From: Halomonas rhizosphaerae
GTDB taxonomy: Bacteria; Pseudomonadota; Gammaproteobacteria; Pseudomonadales; Halomonadaceae
DNA: 64,000 nt
Assembly (NCBI RefSeq): GCF_030010555.1
Contig: NZ_JASCQP010000023.1
Location: 1 to 64,000 of the forward strand
Reading direction: 5' to 3'
Shown here: positions 22,810 through 35,847 of the stretch, one piece after another
Position numbering within the stretch: position 1 is the stretch's first letter
How the letters are laid out: each line of letters begins with the position of its first letter
Made by a program: the position numbers and the translations under genes
The notes under the pieces: model-generated
Databases searched by the model: none
The model's input: the letters and a program-made list of their open reading frames with translations, nothing else
What the model was told of the DNA's origin: nothing

Positions 22810-23658
22810 TCAGCCGGTGATATTGTCGAGGATGCGCAGGCAGGGGGTCGCCTGGTTCAAGGTATAGAAGTGCAAGCCCGGGGCCCCGCCGTCGAGCAGC
22901 CGCTGGCAGAGCCGCGACACCACCTCCTCGCCGAAGGCGCCGATGGCCTCGCTGTCGTCACCATAGCTCTCGAGCTGCTTGCGGATCCAGCGCGGGATCT
23001 CGGCCCCGCAGGCGTCCGAGAAGCGCGCCAGCTTGGTGTAGTTGGTGATCGGCATGATGCCGGGCACGATGGGGGCCTCGACGCCCAGCGCTCGCGCGCG
23101 GTCGACGAAGTGGAAATAGGCCTCGGCACTGAAGAAGTATTGGGTGATGGCGAGGTCGGCCCCGGCCTTCATCTTGCGGGCGAAGTTGGCCAGGTCCTGC
23201 TCGAGGTTCGCGGCCTGGGGATGGGACTCCGGGTAGGCGGCCACGGCGACCTCGAAATGGTCGCCGGTCTCCTCGCGGATGAACTCGACCAGCTCGTTGG
23301 CGTAACGCAGCTGGCCGTAGCCGCCCCCGCCCATGCCGGAGGGCATGTCACCGCGCAGGGCCACCAGGCTGTCGATGCCCTCCTCCCGGTAGCGCGAGAG
23401 CAGCTCGCGCAACGCGCCCTTGTCGCTGCCGATGCAGGAGAGGTGCGGCGCGGTGGTGAAGCCGGACTCGCGCACCATCCGCACGGTGTTCAGGGTGCGG
23501 TCCTGGGTGGAGCCACCGGCACCGTAGGTGACCGAGAAGAAGCGCGGCCCGCGGCTGGCCAGGGCATCGCGAACGCCGACCAGCTTCTCCCGACCGGCGT
23601 CGGTGTTGGGCGGGAAGAACTCGAAGCTGATCCCCAGCGGGTGTTCCTGCGTGCTCAT
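22810..23658 (-). CDS. metF: 5,10-methylenetetrahydrofolate reductase
   Basis: 282-residue flavoenzyme that reduces 5,10-methylene-THF to 5-methyl-THF with NADH for methionine synthesis. Diagnostic segments: ISFEFFPPNTDAG (catalytic Glu), FFSVTYGAGGSTQDRT, ALRGDMPSGMG and QYFFSAEAYF. The length is that of bacterial MetF. It is a stand-alone gene, divergent from the AEC transporter and separated from the TRAP genes by a shared terminator. With metK and ahcY a few kb away it covers much of the methyl cycle. Confidence 0.96.
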   Translation of the reverse strand: MSTQEHPLGISFEFFPPNTDAGREKLVGVRDALASRGPRFFSVTYGAGGSTQDRTLNTVRMVRESGFTTAPHLSCIGSDKGALRELLSRYREEGIDSLVALRGDMPSGMGGGGYGQLRYANELVEFIREETGDHFEVAVAAYPESHPQAANLEQDLANFARKMKAGADLAITQYFFSAEAYFHFVDRARALGVEAPIVPGIMPITNYTKLARFSDACGAEIPRWIRKQLESYGDDSEAIGAFGEEVVSRLCQRLLDGGAPGLHFYTLNQATPCLRILDNITG

Positions 23659-23704
23659 CGGCTTACCTCATGAAAATGATGCATATTGCGGCTATTCTGA
23701 CGGC

Positions 23705-23722
23705 TGGTCTGGCTGCAGACCA
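23705..23722. promoter_or_regulatory. inverted repeat between metF and the AEC gene
   Basis: TGGTCTG and CAGACCA (7 bp arms, loop GCTG) lie in the divergent region, 47 bp before metF. It could be an operator or a leader hairpin. No matching known regulator motif was recognised. Confidence 0.3.
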
Positions 23723-23798
23723 ATGAAAGATACGCGACGCTGCATCAATCCTGTTCATGCAGAGGCGGTCACACGGCCGCCATGACCCAGGGAAGGAC

Positions 23799-24737
23799 AT
23801 GACCCCGATCGACCCCGGCACCCTGTTGGGTCCCCTGTGGACCCTGCTCGCCTATGTCGGCCTCGGCTGGCTCGCCGCCCGCCGGCTGGCGGTGGACCCG
23901 CGCCCCGTCGCCACCCTGCTGATCTACCTGGTCGCCCCGCTGACCTTCTTCCGTGGCCTGATCCAGGGCGGGCCCACGCCCGGCTACCTGCTGCTGACCG
24001 CGGCGCTGTTCGCGGTGGCCAGCCTGATCGCGGTGGTCGTCCACCGGCTGGCAAGGCACGGCTTCGCCCCCCAGGAGACCGCCCTGCTGGCCTTCTCCTC
24101 CGGCACCGGCAACACCGGCTACTTCGGCCTGCCGGTGGCCCTGGTGCTGCTGCCGCCCCAGGGGGTGACGCTCTACCTCTTCTGCGTGCTGGGCGTGACC
24201 CTCTACGAGTTCACGGTGGGCTTCTACTTGAGCGCCCGGGGACAGTTCTCGGTACGCCAGAGCCTGGTCAAGATCGTCCGGCTGCCGCTGGTCTACGCCT
24301 TCCTCGCCGCCCTGCTGGTGAGCGGCCTGGGCATCGGGGTGCCGGACGCGGTGATGCAGGGGCTGGCCGCCTTCCCGGCGACCTATACCCTGCTCGGCAT
24401 GATGATCATCGGCATGACCCTGGGACGGGTCAGCGTGCGGGAGTTCGACCTGCGCTTCATCGGCGCCTGTGTGGCGATCCGCTACGGCCTCTGGCCGCTG
24501 CTTTCGCTGGCCACGGTGCTGGGCCTGCAGGCGCTCTTCCCGCTGTCGGGGGAGCTGGCCCTGGCGCTGCTGCTGATCGGCGTGGTGCCCATGGCCGCCA
24601 ACGTGGTGGTGGTGGCCATGGAGCTCGGCATCGCCCCCGAGAAGGGCGCCCTGGCGGTGCTGATCACCACCCTGGCCGCGCCCCTGCTGATCCCCCTCTA
24701 CTTGGGGCTGATGATGCCACTGGCCGGCATCCGGTAA
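23799..24737 (+). CDS. AEC family transporter
   Basis: 312-residue membrane protein of the auxin efflux carrier family, about ten hydrophobic segments. Recognisable stretches: LLIYLVAPLTFFRGL near the start, SSGTGNTGYFGLPVALVLL in the middle and VPMAANVVVVAMELG near the end. Bacterial members export or import organic acids such as malate or malonate, and the substrate here is unknown. The ATG at 23799 is preceded by GGAAGGA at ideal spacing. The DUF6152 gene starts 83 bp downstream. Confidence 0.88.
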   Translation: MTPIDPGTLLGPLWTLLAYVGLGWLAARRLAVDPRPVATLLIYLVAPLTFFRGLIQGGPTPGYLLLTAALFAVASLIAVVVHRLARHGFAPQETALLAFSSGTGNTGYFGLPVALVLLPPQGVTLYLFCVLGVTLYEFTVGFYLSARGQFSVRQSLVKIVRLPLVYAFLAALLVSGLGIGVPDAVMQGLAAFPATYTLLGMMIIGMTLGRVSVREFDLRFIGACVAIRYGLWPLLSLATVLGLQALFPLSGELALALLLIGVVPMAANVVVVAMELGIAPEKGALAVLITTLAAPLLIPLYLGLMMPLAGIR

Positions 24738-24820
24738 CGACGACCACCCCCCTCGGCGGGCTTGCAGCCGGCCCTCATCGGGCTAGCCTTAGGGAAGAGT
24801 CGTCTCACGAGGAGCCGCCC

Positions 24821-25174
24821 ATGCCAAGACGTCACTTCCTGCTGGCCTTGCTGGTCGGCGCCCTGCTGGTTCTGTCACCGGCCCTGGCCCACCACGGCTG
24901 GACCGGCGGCGAGACCATCGAACTCACTGGCACCATCACCGCGGTGCGCCTGGGCAATCCCCATGGCGAGGTGACCCTCGACGTGAAGGGTGAAGCCTGG
25001 ACGGTCGAGGTCGGCCAGCCCTGGCGCAACACCCGCGCCGGCCTGGCGGAGGGCGACCTCGCCGAGGGCGTCGAGCTGCGCGTCTCCGGCGAGCACGCTG
25101 GCGAACGCCTGTTGAAGGCGGAGCAACTGTGGATCGGCGAGGAGCACCACGTGCTCTACCCCGATCGCATCTGA
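24821..25174 (+). CDS. DUF6152 family exported protein
   Basis: 117-residue protein with a clear signal peptide (cleavage after about SPALA, residue 23) and a mature part starting HHGW. It has the typical single OB-like fold pattern IELTGTITAVRLGNPHGEVTLDV and a VEVGQPWRNTRAGL segment. Function unknown. Domains of this type are often found next to DUF6644/DUF2214-like membrane proteins, as here: the next gene begins nine bases after its stop. AGGAG precedes the ATG. The exported location is inferred from the signal peptide. Confidence 0.75.
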   Translation: MPRRHFLLALLVGALLVLSPALAHHGWTGGETIELTGTITAVRLGNPHGEVTLDVKGEAWTVEVGQPWRNTRAGLAEGDLAEGVELRVSGEHAGERLLKAEQLWIGEEHHVLYPDRI

Positions 25175-25183
25175 GCGCCGGGG

Positions 25184-25642
25184 GTGGAAGCCCTGCTGAC
25201 CTGGCTGGCCGGAACCCCGCTGGCCGAATGGATGCGCCTGTCGCGCTGGGGCTATGCGACCGTCAATGCCCTGCACGTGCTGGGCGTGGCCCTGCTGGTC
25301 GGCGCCATTGCCGCCCTGGATCTGCGCCTGTTGGGCTGGCGGCGCCGCCTGCCCCTGGCCCCTCTCCGCCGGCTACTGCAGCCCGTGGCCATGGCCGGAC
25401 TCAGCCTGGCGCTTGGCGCTGGGCTGATGCTCTTCCTTGCCGATCCGACCGGCTACGCGGCCATGCCGCTGTTCTGGCTGAAACTGTCGTTGATCGCCCT
25501 GGCCATTACCAACGCCCTGGCACTCAACCTAGGCCCAGGGGTCGAGCACGCCTCGCCTCGACGCCTGCGCCTCGCCGGCGGACTCTCACTACCGTTGTGG
25601 TTGGGGGCCTTGGCCTGCGGACGCTTTCTCGCCTTCGTCTAG
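25184..25642 (+). CDS. small integral membrane protein (DUF6644/DUF2214-like)
   Basis: 152-residue membrane protein starting at GTG 25184, with four hydrophobic segments. The segment WGYATVNALHVLGVALLVG contains a conserved histidine that in related proteins might bind haem, but this is not established. Translation is probably coupled to the DUF6152 gene nine bases upstream. Its stop lies only three bases from the stop of the convergent ahcY gene, leaving no room for a terminator. Function unknown. Confidence 0.65.
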   Translation: MEALLTWLAGTPLAEWMRLSRWGYATVNALHVLGVALLVGAIAALDLRLLGWRRRLPLAPLRRLLQPVAMAGLSLALGAGLMLFLADPTGYAAMPLFWLKLSLIALAITNALALNLGPGVEHASPRRLRLAGGLSLPLWLGALACGRFLAFV

Positions 25643-25645
25643 GAC

Positions 25646-27055
25646 TCAGTAGCGATAGGCGTCCGGCTTGTAGGGCCCGTCGACGGCGACGCCGGTGTAG
25701 TCGGCCTGCTCCTCGGTCATGCGGGTGACCACCCCACCGAAACCCTGCACCATGTAGCGGGCCACCTCCTCGTCGAGGTGCCGCGGCAGCACCGTCACGC
25801 CGAGGGCATCCCGCCGGTCGCCCTCGGGCAGCTCGGCGAAGCGGCCATCGAAGAGGTGGATCTGTGCCAGCACCTGGTTGGCGAAGGAGCCATCCATCAC
25901 CCGGGAGGGATGGCCGGTGGCATTGCCCAGGTTCACCAGGCGGCCCTCGGAGAGCAGGATCAGGTAGTCGCGACTGTCGGGGTCGAATGTTCCCGGCTTG
26001 CTGTCACGGTAGATCTGGTGCACCTGGGGCTTCACCTCCTCCCAGTGCCAGTGGCGACGCATGTAGGCGGTGTCGATCTCGCTGTCGAAGTGGCCGATGT
26101 TGCAGACCACGGCGCCAGGCTTGAGCCCCTGAAGCATGGCGGCGTCGCAGGCGTGGATGTTGCCGGTGGCGGTCACCACCAGGTCGATCCGCGAGAGCAG
26201 GTCCCGGTCGATGCTCTCCAGGCCGCGGTTGAGGCCCTCGCGGTAGGGCGAGACCACCTCGAAGCCATCCATGCAGGCCTGCATGGCGCAGATCGGGTCG
26301 ATCTCCACGATGCGCACGATCATGCCCTCCTGGCGCAGCGAGGCGGCCGAGCCCTTGCCCACGTCACCATAGCCCACCACCAGCGCCTGCTTGCCCGCCA
26401 GCAGATGGTCGGTGGCGCGCTTGATGGCGTCGTTGAGCGAATGGCGGCAGCCGTACTTGTTGTCGTTCTTCGACTTGGTGACGGCATCGTTGACGTTGAT
26501 CGCCGGCACCTTCAGCAGGCCGTCGCGCAGCATCTCCTGCAGGCGATGCACGCCGGTGGTGGTCTCCTCGGAGATGCCGTGGATGGCATCCAGCAGCTCG
26601 GGGCGCTTCTCGTGGAGCAGCGCCGTCAGGTCGCCGCCGTCATCCAGCACCAAATTGGGGGTCCAGCCGTCTGGGCCCTCCACCGTCTGCTCGATGCACC
26701 ACCAGAACTCCTCCTCGCTCTCGCCCTTCCAGGCGAACACCGGGATGCCGGCGGCGGCGATGGCGGCCGCGGCGTGATCCTGGGTGGAGAAGATGTTGCA
26801 TGACGACCAGCGCACGCTGGCCCCCAGATCGATCAGCGTCTCGATCAGCACCGCGGTCTGGATGGTCATGTGGATGCAGCCGGCGATACGCGCGCCGGCC
26901 AGCGGCTGCTCGCCGCGGTACTTGTCGCGGATCGTCATCAGCGCCGGCATCTCGGTCTCGGCGATGCGGATCTCGCGACGCCCCCAGTCGGCGAGGGAGA
27001 GATCGGCGACCTTGCAGTCGGTTGCCACGGGAGCGGAAACGGCGGGGTGGTTCAT
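25646..27055 (-). CDS. ahcY: adenosylhomocysteinase (S-adenosyl-L-homocysteine hydrolase)
   Basis: 469-residue NAD+-dependent cytoplasmic enzyme that splits S-adenosylhomocysteine into adenosine and homocysteine, relieving product inhibition of methyltransferases. It begins with [15 protein letters not shown] and includes [32 protein letters not shown], the NAD-binding [12 protein letters not shown] and the C-terminal [11 protein letters not shown] ending typical of the family. The ATG at 27055 follows GAGGTG; a longer open frame upstream would read into the ligB region and is rejected. No SAH riboswitch was recognised in the 94 bp leader. Its 3' end abuts the convergent membrane protein gene. 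Confidence 0.96.
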   Translation of the reverse strand: MNHPAVSAPVATDCKVADLSLADWGRREIRIAETEMPALMTIRDKYRGEQPLAGARIAGCIHMTIQTAVLIETLIDLGASVRWSSCNIFSTQDHAAAAIAAAGIPVFAWKGESEEEFWWCIEQTVEGPDGWTPNLVLDDGGDLTALLHEKRPELLDAIHGISEETTTGVHRLQEMLRDGLLKVPAINVNDAVTKSKNDNKYGCRHSLNDAIKRATDHLLAGKQALVVGYGDVGKGSAASLRQEGMIVRIVEIDPICAMQACMDGFEVVSPYREGLNRGLESIDRDLLSRIDLVVTATGNIHACDAAMLQGLKPGAVVCNIGHFDSEIDTAYMRRHWHWEEVKPQVHQIYRDSKPGTFDPDSRDYLILLSEGRLVNLGNATGHPSRVMDGSFANQVLAQIHLFDGRFAELPEGDRRDALGVTVLPRHLDEEVARYMVQGFGGVVTRMTEEQADYTGVAVDGPYKPDAYRY

Positions 27056-27092
27056 CGAGCGACACCTCTTCAAGACGAAACGCGTGATCCTC

Positions 27093-27122
27093 ACTATAGG
27101 CAGTGAGCACAACCCCAGACAA
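27093..27122 (-). promoter_or_regulatory. probable ahcY promoter
   Basis: On the minus strand TTGTCT (27117-27122) and TATAGT (27093-27098) are separated by 18 bp, about 38 bp upstream of the ahcY start and inside the short gap after ligB. Confidence 0.55.
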
Positions 27123-27149
27123 CCAACGCAGGCGGATGCCTGGCAGAGA

Positions 27150-28911
<1,762 letters not shown>

Positions 28912-28931
28912 CATCGTCTGTAGGCGATCTC

Positions 28932-30152
28932 CTACAGCCCGGCGGCCTGGCGCAGGGCGTGGGCGCGGTCGGTCTTCTCCCAGGGGAAGGCCGTGAAGGT
29001 CTCGGTATGCGCCTGGCCCTGGGTGTCGGTCCAGCGGTAGCTCGTCTCGAAGGGCTCGCGACCGAAGTGGCCGTAGGCCGCGGTGAGCTGGTACATGGGG
29101 TGCAGCAGGTCGAGCATGCGGGTGATGGCGTTGGGCCGCAGGTCGAAGTGCTCGCGCACCAGCGCGATGATGCGCGCGTCGTCCACCCGGCCGGTCCCGA
29201 AGGTGTTGACGGAGACCGAGGTGGGCTCGGCCACGCCGATGGCGTAGGAGACCTGGATCTCGCACTTGTCGGCCAGCCCCGCGGCGACCAGGTTCTTGGC
29301 CACGTAGCGGCCGGCATAGGCGGCGCTGCGGTCGACCTTGGAGGGATCCTTGCCGGAGAAGGCGCCGCCACCGTGCCGTGCGGTGCCGCCGTAGGTGTCG
29401 ACGATGATCTTGCGCCCGGTCAGGCCGCAGTCGCCCACGGGGCCGCCGATCACGAACTTGCCGGTGGGATTGATATGGTACTTGGTGGTCGCGGTCAGCC
29501 ACTCGGCGGGGATCACCTGCTCGATGATCTCGCGGCGCACCATCTTGCGCAGCTCGTCCTGGTCGATCTCCGGGTCGTGCTGGGTGGAGAGCACCACGGC
29601 ATCCACGGCGCAGGGCTTGCCCGCCGCGTCGTAGCGGAAGGTCAGCTGGCTCTTGGCGTCGGGGCGCAGCCAGGGCAGCAGGCCGTGCTTGCGCAGCTCG
29701 GCCTGACGCTCCACCAGGCGGTGCGCGTAGTGGATCGGCGCCGGCATGTAGGAATCGGTCTCGTTGGTGGCGTAGCCAAACATCAGGCCCTGGTCGCCGG
29801 CACCCTGGTCCTCGGGTTTGTTGCGGTCGACCCCCTGGGCGATGTCCACGCTCTGCTTGCCGATCAGGTTGAGCACGCCACAGGTCTCGCCGTCGAAGCC
29901 GACGTCCGAGGAGGTATAGCCGATGCCGGTGATCACCTCGCGCACCAGCGCCTCGAGGTCGACCCAGGCCGAGGTGGTGATCTCGCCGGCGACGATGGCC
30001 ACGCCGGTCTTGACCAGCGTCTCGCAGGCCACCCGGGCGTTCTTGTCGCGGGCGATGATGGCGTCGAGCACCGCATCGGAGATCTGGTCGGCGATCTTGT
30101 CCGGATGCCCCTCGGACACGGACTCGGAGGTGAACAGAGAGTATTCGCTCAT
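28932..30152 (-). CDS. metK: S-adenosylmethionine synthetase
   Basis: 406-residue cytoplasmic enzyme that makes S-adenosylmethionine from methionine and ATP. Visible signatures: [17 protein letters not shown] at the N terminus with the ATP-binding His16, [15 protein letters not shown] (the first family signature), and [19 protein letters not shown] (the second). The length is slightly above the E. coli enzyme. The gene starts 233 bp from the divergent tkt gene. That gap holds no recognisable SAM riboswitch, only a possible TATATT -10 for tkt at 30357-30362. A hairpin at 28878-28911 follows the stop. Confidence 0.97.
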   Translation of the reverse strand: MSEYSLFTSESVSEGHPDKIADQISDAVLDAIIARDKNARVACETLVKTGVAIVAGEITTSAWVDLEALVREVITGIGYTSSDVGFDGETCGVLNLIGKQSVDIAQGVDRNKPEDQGAGDQGLMFGYATNETDSYMPAPIHYAHRLVERQAELRKHGLLPWLRPDAKSQLTFRYDAAGKPCAVDAVVLSTQHDPEIDQDELRKMVRREIIEQVIPAEWLTATTKYHINPTGKFVIGGPVGDCGLTGRKIIVDTYGGTARHGGGAFSGKDPSKVDRSAAYAGRYVAKNLVAAGLADKCEIQVSYAIGVAEPTSVSVNTFGTGRVDDARIIALVREHFDLRPNAITRMLDLLHPMYQLTAAYGHFGREPFETSYRWTDTQGQAHTETFTAFPWEKTDRAHALRQAAGL

Positions 30153-30385
30153 GGCGTCCTCGGCCCTCTTCTTATCGGCAATAGGCAGTCGCGAAGTCTA
30201 CACGCTGCGGCTCCCCCGGGCATCCACGATTTGATGCAGGGCGGCAAGTCGGCGACAATAGGCGCCCGAATTCGACCGCGCCGCCCCGTCCCGCGGCGTC
30301 ACCCAGCCAGAAGTCACGTCCGGCCGCATCCCCCCTGGCCCGTTCGTGTCGTTGCCTATATTCTGCCGCAGGCGAGGAGCACACC

Positions 30386-32377
30386 ATGCCGTCCCGTTTC
30401 GAACTGGCCAACGCCATACGCGCCCTGTCCATGGATGCCGTCCAGAAGGCCAACTCCGGCCATCCCGGCGCGCCCATGGGCATGGCCGACATCGCCGAGG
30501 TGCTGTGGAACGACTACCTCGTCCACAACCCGGCCGATCCGCACTGGCCTGACCGCGACCGCTTCGTGCTCTCCAACGGCCACGGCTCCATGCTGCTCTA
30601 CTCCCTGCTGCACCTGACCGGCTACGAGCTCGGTCTCGAGGAGTTGCAGAACTTCCGCCAGCTGCACGCCAAGACCGCCGGCCACCCGGAATACGGCTAC
30701 GCGCCGGGCATCGAGACCACCACCGGCCCGCTGGGCCAGGGCCTGGCCAATGCGGTGGGCATGGCGCTGGCCGAGCGCACCCTGGCGGCCCAGTTCAACC
30801 GCCCCGGCCACACCATCGTCGACCACCACACCTACTGCTTCGTCGGCGACGGCTGCCTGATGGAGGGCATCTCCCACGAGGTCGCCTCGCTGGCCGGTAC
30901 CCAGCGGCTCGGCAAGCTGATCACCTTCTATGACGACAACGGCATCTCCATCGACGGCGAGGTCGAGGGCTGGTTCACCGACGACACCGCCAAGCGCTTC
31001 GAGGCCTACGGCTGGCACGTGGTGCCCAGCGTCGACGGCCACAAGCCCGAGGAGATCAAGGCCGCCATCGAGCTGGCCCGCAGCCACGACGACAAGCCCA
31101 GCCTGATCATCTGCAAGACCATCATCGGCTTCGGTGCGCCCAACAAGCAGGGCAAGGAGGAGTGCCACGGCGCCGCGCTCGGCGAGGACGAGGTCGCCGC
31201 CGCACGTCGCCAGCTCGACTGGCCCCATGCCCCCTTCCACGTGCCCGAGGAGATCTACCGCGGCTGGGACGCCACCGAGGCCGGCCAGGCCCGCCAGGAC
31301 GCCTGGAAGGAACGCTTCGCGCGCTACGCCGAGGCCTTCCCGGAGCTGGCCCGGGAGTTCCAGCGCCGGATCAAGGGTGACCTGCCGACCAGCATCACCA
31401 GCGAGGCGATGATCGAGGCCGCCCAGGCCAGGGGCGACAGCGTAGCCAGCCGCAAGGCCTCCCTGGCCTGCCTCGACGAGCTGGGCCCCCAGATGCCCGA
31501 GCTGCTCGGCGGCAGTGCCGACCTGGCCCCCTCCAACCTGACCTTCTGGAAGGGCGCCCAGGCGATCAGCCCCGCCGAGCCGGGGGGCAACTACCTGCAC
31601 TACGGCGTGCGCGAGTTCGGCATGGGCGCCATCATGAACGGCATAGTGCTGCACGGCGGCTTCGTGCCCTATGGCGCCACCTTCCTGATCTTCATGGAGT
31701 ACATGCGCAACGCCGTGCGCATGGCGGCGCTGATGGGCAAGCAGGCCATCTACGTCTTCACCCACGACTCCATCGGCCTGGGCGAGGACGGCCCCACCCA
31801 CCAGCCCATCGAGCAGCTGACCACCCTGCGCTCCACCCCCAACCTGGCCACCTGGCGCCCCTGCGACAGCGTGGAGACCGCCGCCGCCTGGGACGCCGCC
31901 ATCAAGCGTCGCTCCGGCCCGACCGCCCTGGTCTTCTCCCGCCAGGGGCTGCCGCACCAGGCGCGCAGCAGGCAACAGTTGGCCGACATCCAGCGCGGTG
32001 GCTACGTCCTCAGGGACAGCGAGGGCAGCCCGGAGCTGATCCTGATCGCCACCGGCTCCGAGGTCGGCCTGGCCATGGACGCCGCGGCGCGGCTCGAGGA
32101 ACAGGGGCGCGCGGTGCGCGTGGTCTCCATGCCCTCCACCGACCTCTTCGACCGCCAGGACGCCGAGTACCGCGAGCGGGTGCTGCCCCCCGCCGTCACC
32201 GCGCGCCTGGCCGTCGAGGCCGGCCATCGCGACTTCTGGTACAAGTACGTGGGCCTGAACGGCGCCATCGTCGGCATGACCACCTTCGGCGAGTCCGCCC
32301 CGGCAGGCGACCTGTTCAAGCACTTCGGCTTCACCGTGGACAACGTGGTCGCCGAGGCCTCCGCCCTGCTGGGCTGA
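30386..32377 (+). CDS. tkt: transketolase
   Basis: 663-residue thiamine-diphosphate enzyme of the pentose phosphate pathway that moves two-carbon units between sugar phosphates. N-terminal [25 protein letters not shown] is the family signature; the ThDP-binding motif GDGCLMEG begins near residue 154 and ends with the DDNGISIDG stretch. The pyrimidine domain has [15 protein letters not shown] and [19 protein letters not shown] precedes the ATG. In many gammaproteobacteria tkt directly precedes epd-pgk-fba; here fbaB, two hsp20 genes and lrgAB lie between. A perfect terminator follows. Confidence 0.97.
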   Translation: MPSRFELANAIRALSMDAVQKANSGHPGAPMGMADIAEVLWNDYLVHNPADPHWPDRDRFVLSNGHGSMLLYSLLHLTGYELGLEELQNFRQLHAKTAGHPEYGYAPGIETTTGPLGQGLANAVGMALAERTLAAQFNRPGHTIVDHHTYCFVGDGCLMEGISHEVASLAGTQRLGKLITFYDDNGISIDGEVEGWFTDDTAKRFEAYGWHVVPSVDGHKPEEIKAAIELARSHDDKPSLIICKTIIGFGAPNKQGKEECHGAALGEDEVAAARRQLDWPHAPFHVPEEIYRGWDATEAGQARQDAWKERFARYAEAFPELAREFQRRIKGDLPTSITSEAMIEAAQARGDSVASRKASLACLDELGPQMPELLGGSADLAPSNLTFWKGAQAISPAEPGGNYLHYGVREFGMGAIMNGIVLHGGFVPYGATFLIFMEYMRNAVRMAALMGKQAIYVFTHDSIGLGEDGPTHQPIEQLTTLRSTPNLATWRPCDSVETAAAWDAAIKRRSGPTALVFSRQGLPHQARSRQQLADIQRGGYVLRDSEGSPELILIATGSEVGLAMDAAARLEEQGRAVRVVSMPSTDLFDRQDAEYRERVLPPAVTARLAVEAGHRDFWYKYVGLNGAIVGMTTFGESAPAGDLFKHFGFTVDNVVAEASALLG

Positions 32378-32402
32378 GCCCGTGAGGCACGACCTCGTCC
32401 CG

Positions 32403-32442
32403 AACGCAGGCGGGCCCGGCAGATGCCGGGCCCGCCTGCGTT
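32403..32442. terminator. bidirectional terminator between tkt and fbaB
   Basis: Two perfect 18 bp arms (32403-32420 and 32425-32442) around the loop AGAT, located between convergent genes. It contains the GGGCCC core shared with the hairpins at 22756 and 28878. Confidence 0.8.
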
Positions 32443-32458
32443 GATGGCCTCCATCGCC

Positions 32459-33511
<1,053 letters not shown>

Positions 33512-33635
33512 GTCGTTCCTCTCCTTGGTACCGGTGAATACGCTCTTCCCAGCGTAGGGGAAAACCGTACCGAGGGGAGGCCGCGCATGCAACGGGAGCG
33601 CCCGCGCTGGGCAGGCGCCCCCGGTCAGCGCAGGC

Positions 33636-34025
33636 TCAGGCCGCCTTGACCTCGATGCGCCGCCGGCGATGGGTCTCCTTGCGGGGCAGCACCAGCTCCA
33701 CCACACCGTTGTCGATGCGCGCCTGGATGGCCTCGGCATCGATCTCGTGGCTCAGGGTGAAGCGCCGCGCGTAACGCTGTGCGCGGACCTCGGCATAGAT
33801 CGCGGTCAGCCCCTCGGGCATCTCGAGGCGCACCTCGCCTTCCAGGCTCAGCACGTTGTTGTCCACCTCGATATGCAGCGACTCGCGGGTCACGCCGGGC
33901 ATGTCGGCGACCAGGTGCAGGGCGTTGCCGTCCTCGAAGATATCCACCGGCGGCAGCAGGGTCTCCACCTCCGGCTCGCGGTCTGTAGGCACCTGCGGGG
34001 CATCACGTCGGGTCACATCGTTCAT
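33636..34025 (-). CDS. Hsp20/alpha-crystallin family small heat-shock protein (second copy)
   Basis: 129-residue small heat-shock protein that holds unfolding proteins. The alpha-crystallin domain runs from about residue 25 ([21 protein letters not shown]) to the end; the A-x-x-x-G-V-L-like signature appears as [15 protein letters not shown] basic tail [10 protein letters not shown] follows. The ATG at 34025 has GAGGAGGTGAG upstream. It follows the first hsp20 gene after 41 bp and is probably transcribed with it from the sigma32-like promoter at 34610-34637. Confidence 0.9.
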   Translation of the reverse strand: MNDVTRRDAPQVPTDREPEVETLLPPVDIFEDGNALHLVADMPGVTRESLHIEVDNNVLSLEGEVRLEMPEGLTAIYAEVRAQRYARRFTLSHEIDAEAIQARIDNGVVELVLPRKETHRRRRIEVKAA

Positions 34026-34066
34026 CTCGCTCACCTCCTCGGAAGTCCTCGAACACACGACCTGTC

Positions 34067-34525
34067 TCACTCTGCCTGGATCGCGATGCGCCGCGGCTTG
34101 AGCTCCTCGCGCTTGGGCAGCAGCACCTCGCACACCCCGTCGCGGAAGCGCGCCTCGGCCCGCTCGACGTCCAGGCCATCCGGCAGCGCCAGCGAGCGGC
34201 TGAACTCGCCACGGAAGCGCTCGCGGCGGAAGTCGGTGCGCGCTGACGCGTCCTCGTGCGCGGCCTCGGGTTCACGCCTGCCGGAGACGGTCAGCACGTT
34301 GTCCTGGAGGCTCACCTCCAGGTCATCTGCCGACAGGCCGGCGGCGAACACGTAGACCCGCACCGCATCGTCGGTGCGCCCTACGTTGATCATCGGGAAG
34401 CTGCCGCGGGGCACCGAGCGGATATCCGCGGCCCCGGCCTCGGGCAGCATCTCGTCCATCAGTTGCCGGAACCAGTCCAGGCCCTGGGACCGGCCGGTAT
34501 CGAAACGCCTGAGATCTCCGAACAT
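34067..34525 (-). CDS. Hsp20/alpha-crystallin family small heat-shock protein (first copy)
   Basis: 152-residue small heat-shock protein with an N-terminal arm (GLDWFRQLMDEMLPEAG), an alpha-crystallin domain from about residue 47 (FPMINVGRTDDAVRVYVFAAG) and the signature RFRDGVCEVLLPKREE. The ATG at 34525 is selected because AGGAGG lies eight bases upstream; a GTG three codons earlier would overlap that site. It differs clearly in sequence from the second copy, so they are not a recent duplication; heterologous oligomers are possible, as with E. coli IbpA and IbpB. Confidence 0.9.
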   Translation of the reverse strand: MFGDLRRFDTGRSQGLDWFRQLMDEMLPEAGAADIRSVPRGSFPMINVGRTDDAVRVYVFAAGLSADDLEVSLQDNVLTVSGRREPEAAHEDASARTDFRRERFRGEFSRSLALPDGLDVERAEARFRDGVCEVLLPKREELKPRRIAIQAE

Positions 34526-34609
34526 CACGAACACCTCCTACGCTGATTGACCTCGTGTGGTTGAGCGGGGGGACGCCTCTCGCGGCTGACATCGCCCCGG
34601 TAATCTGCA

Positions 34610-34637
34610 CAATAGGAGCGCTTCGACGCTTTTCAAG
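34610..34637 (-). promoter_or_regulatory. sigma32-like heat-shock promoter of the hsp20 pair
   Basis: On the minus strand CCCCTTGAAAA (CTTGAAA at 34631-34637) is followed after 12 bases by CTCCTATTG (34610-34618), close to the sigma32 consensus CTTGAAA and CCCCATtT. It is 85 bp from the hsp20 start. The same region is the upstream leader of the divergent lrgA gene. Confidence 0.55.
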
Positions 34638-34695
34638 GGGCCAGGACGCGCCCTTCACCCTGCTCACGAACGCTCTTCCTACAAGGACACCCCCC

Positions 34696-35070
34696 ATGCC
34701 GGCACTGCGTGGCTTCCTCTGGCTGCTGGGCTTCCTGCTGCTCGGCGAGATCCTGCTGACGCTCACCGGGCTGCCGGTCTCCGCCGGCGTGGTCGGCATG
34801 CTGCTGCTGACGGCCTGGCTGCTGCTCCACGGCGGCGGCTTCGACGACATCGCCGCCGCGGCCCAGCCGCTGATCGCGGTGCTGGCGATGCTGATCATGC
34901 CGGGGGTGGTGGGCGTCTTCTTCCTCGTCGACGAACTCGCCGGCCAGTGGACGGCGATCCTCGCGGCGCTGGTCGGTGGCACCCTGCTCAGCGTGCTCAC
35001 CACCCTGTGGCTGATGCGCCGGCTGATGGCGAAGAGGCATGGTGACCCCAGGGACCCCGGCCATGACTGA
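34696..35070 (+). CDS. lrgA: CidA/LrgA family holin-like protein
   Basis: 124-residue membrane protein with four hydrophobic segments, beginning LRGFLWLLGFLLLGEILLTL and containing LPVSAGVVGMLLLTAWLLL, the family signature region. It works with the LrgB-type partner that overlaps its end by eight bases. CidA/LrgA and LrgB proteins modulate murein hydrolase export in Staphylococcus and transport pyruvate or glycolate in Bacillus and plants. A metabolite transport role is the more likely here given the sugar-phosphate and lactate genes around. AAGGA precedes the ATG. Confidence 0.83.
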   Translation: MPALRGFLWLLGFLLLGEILLTLTGLPVSAGVVGMLLLTAWLLLHGGGFDDIAAAAQPLIAVLAMLIMPGVVGVFFLVDELAGQWTAILAALVGGTLLSVLTTLWLMRRLMAKRHGDPRDPGHD

Positions 35071-35773
35071 ACTGCTCGACCACCTGCTGGCCACCCCGAT
35101 CCTGGCCATCGCCCTGACGCTGGCCGCCAATGTCGCCGGCATTCGGCTGCTCAAGGCCCTCGGCGCCCCCGCCTGGTGCCCGCCGATCCTGGTCGCCTCG
35201 CTGCTGCTGACCAGCGTGCTGGCCCTGCTTTCCATCGACTACGCGGACTATCGCCGGGGGGCGGCCTGGCTGATGCTGCTGCTGGGCCCTGCCACGGTGG
35301 CCCTGGGGTTGCCGCTGCACCAGCAGATGCCGCAGATCCGGCTGCTGTGGCGACCTCTGCTGGCTTGCCTGCCGCCGGCGGCGCTGCTCGCCGCCGCCTA
35401 TGCAGTGGCCATCGCCTGGCTGTTCGGCGCCCGGCCGGAGACCCTCGCCTCGCTGGCCCCCAAGTCGGTCACGGCCCCCATCGCCATCGGCATCACCGAG
35501 CAACTCGGCGGCTCGGTCTCGCTGATGATGGGCGGCCTGCTGATCACCGGGGTGGTGGCGATCGGCTTCGTCGGCCTGGGCGCGCGCCTGCTGGGGATCC
35601 GTGACGAACGCATCATCGGCTTCGCCCTGGGCCTCAACGGCCACGCCCTGGGCACGGTGCGTGCCTTCGAGATCGGCCCCGTCGCCGGCGCCTTCGCCTC
35701 GCTGGGCATGAGCCTGACCGGCATCGTCAGCGCCCTGCTGCTGCCGCTCGCCTGGCGACTGGTGGGCCCCTAG
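35063..35773 (+). CDS. lrgB: LrgB family protein
   Basis: 236-residue integral membrane protein, mostly hydrophobic, starting at ATG 35063 inside the end of lrgA (overlap of eight bases, so coupled translation). The conserved LrgB core is clear: [20 protein letters not shown] and [32 protein letters not shown]. It forms the transport or pore unit with the LrgA partner. The stop is 74 bp from the epd start. Confidence 0.87.
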   Translation: MTELLDHLLATPILAIALTLAANVAGIRLLKALGAPAWCPPILVASLLLTSVLALLSIDYADYRRGAAWLMLLLGPATVALGLPLHQQMPQIRLLWRPLLACLPPAALLAAAYAVAIAWLFGARPETLASLAPKSVTAPIAIGITEQLGGSVSLMMGGLLITGVVAIGFVGLGARLLGIRDERIIGFALGLNGHALGTVRAFEIGPVAGAFASLGMSLTGIVSALLLPLAWRLVGP

Positions 35774-35847
35774 AGCAGACGATCGGGGCGCAGATGCGCT
35801 AGAATCGCCGCTTCGTGTTTCCTGGCCCCGGAGTCCCCTTTCCCCTC

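Noticed and set aside
27056..27149. SAH riboswitch before ahcY
   Set aside because: The short leader has a plain promoter and shows none of the conserved SAH riboswitch sequence. A SAM riboswitch before metK (30153-30385) was also looked for and not seen.
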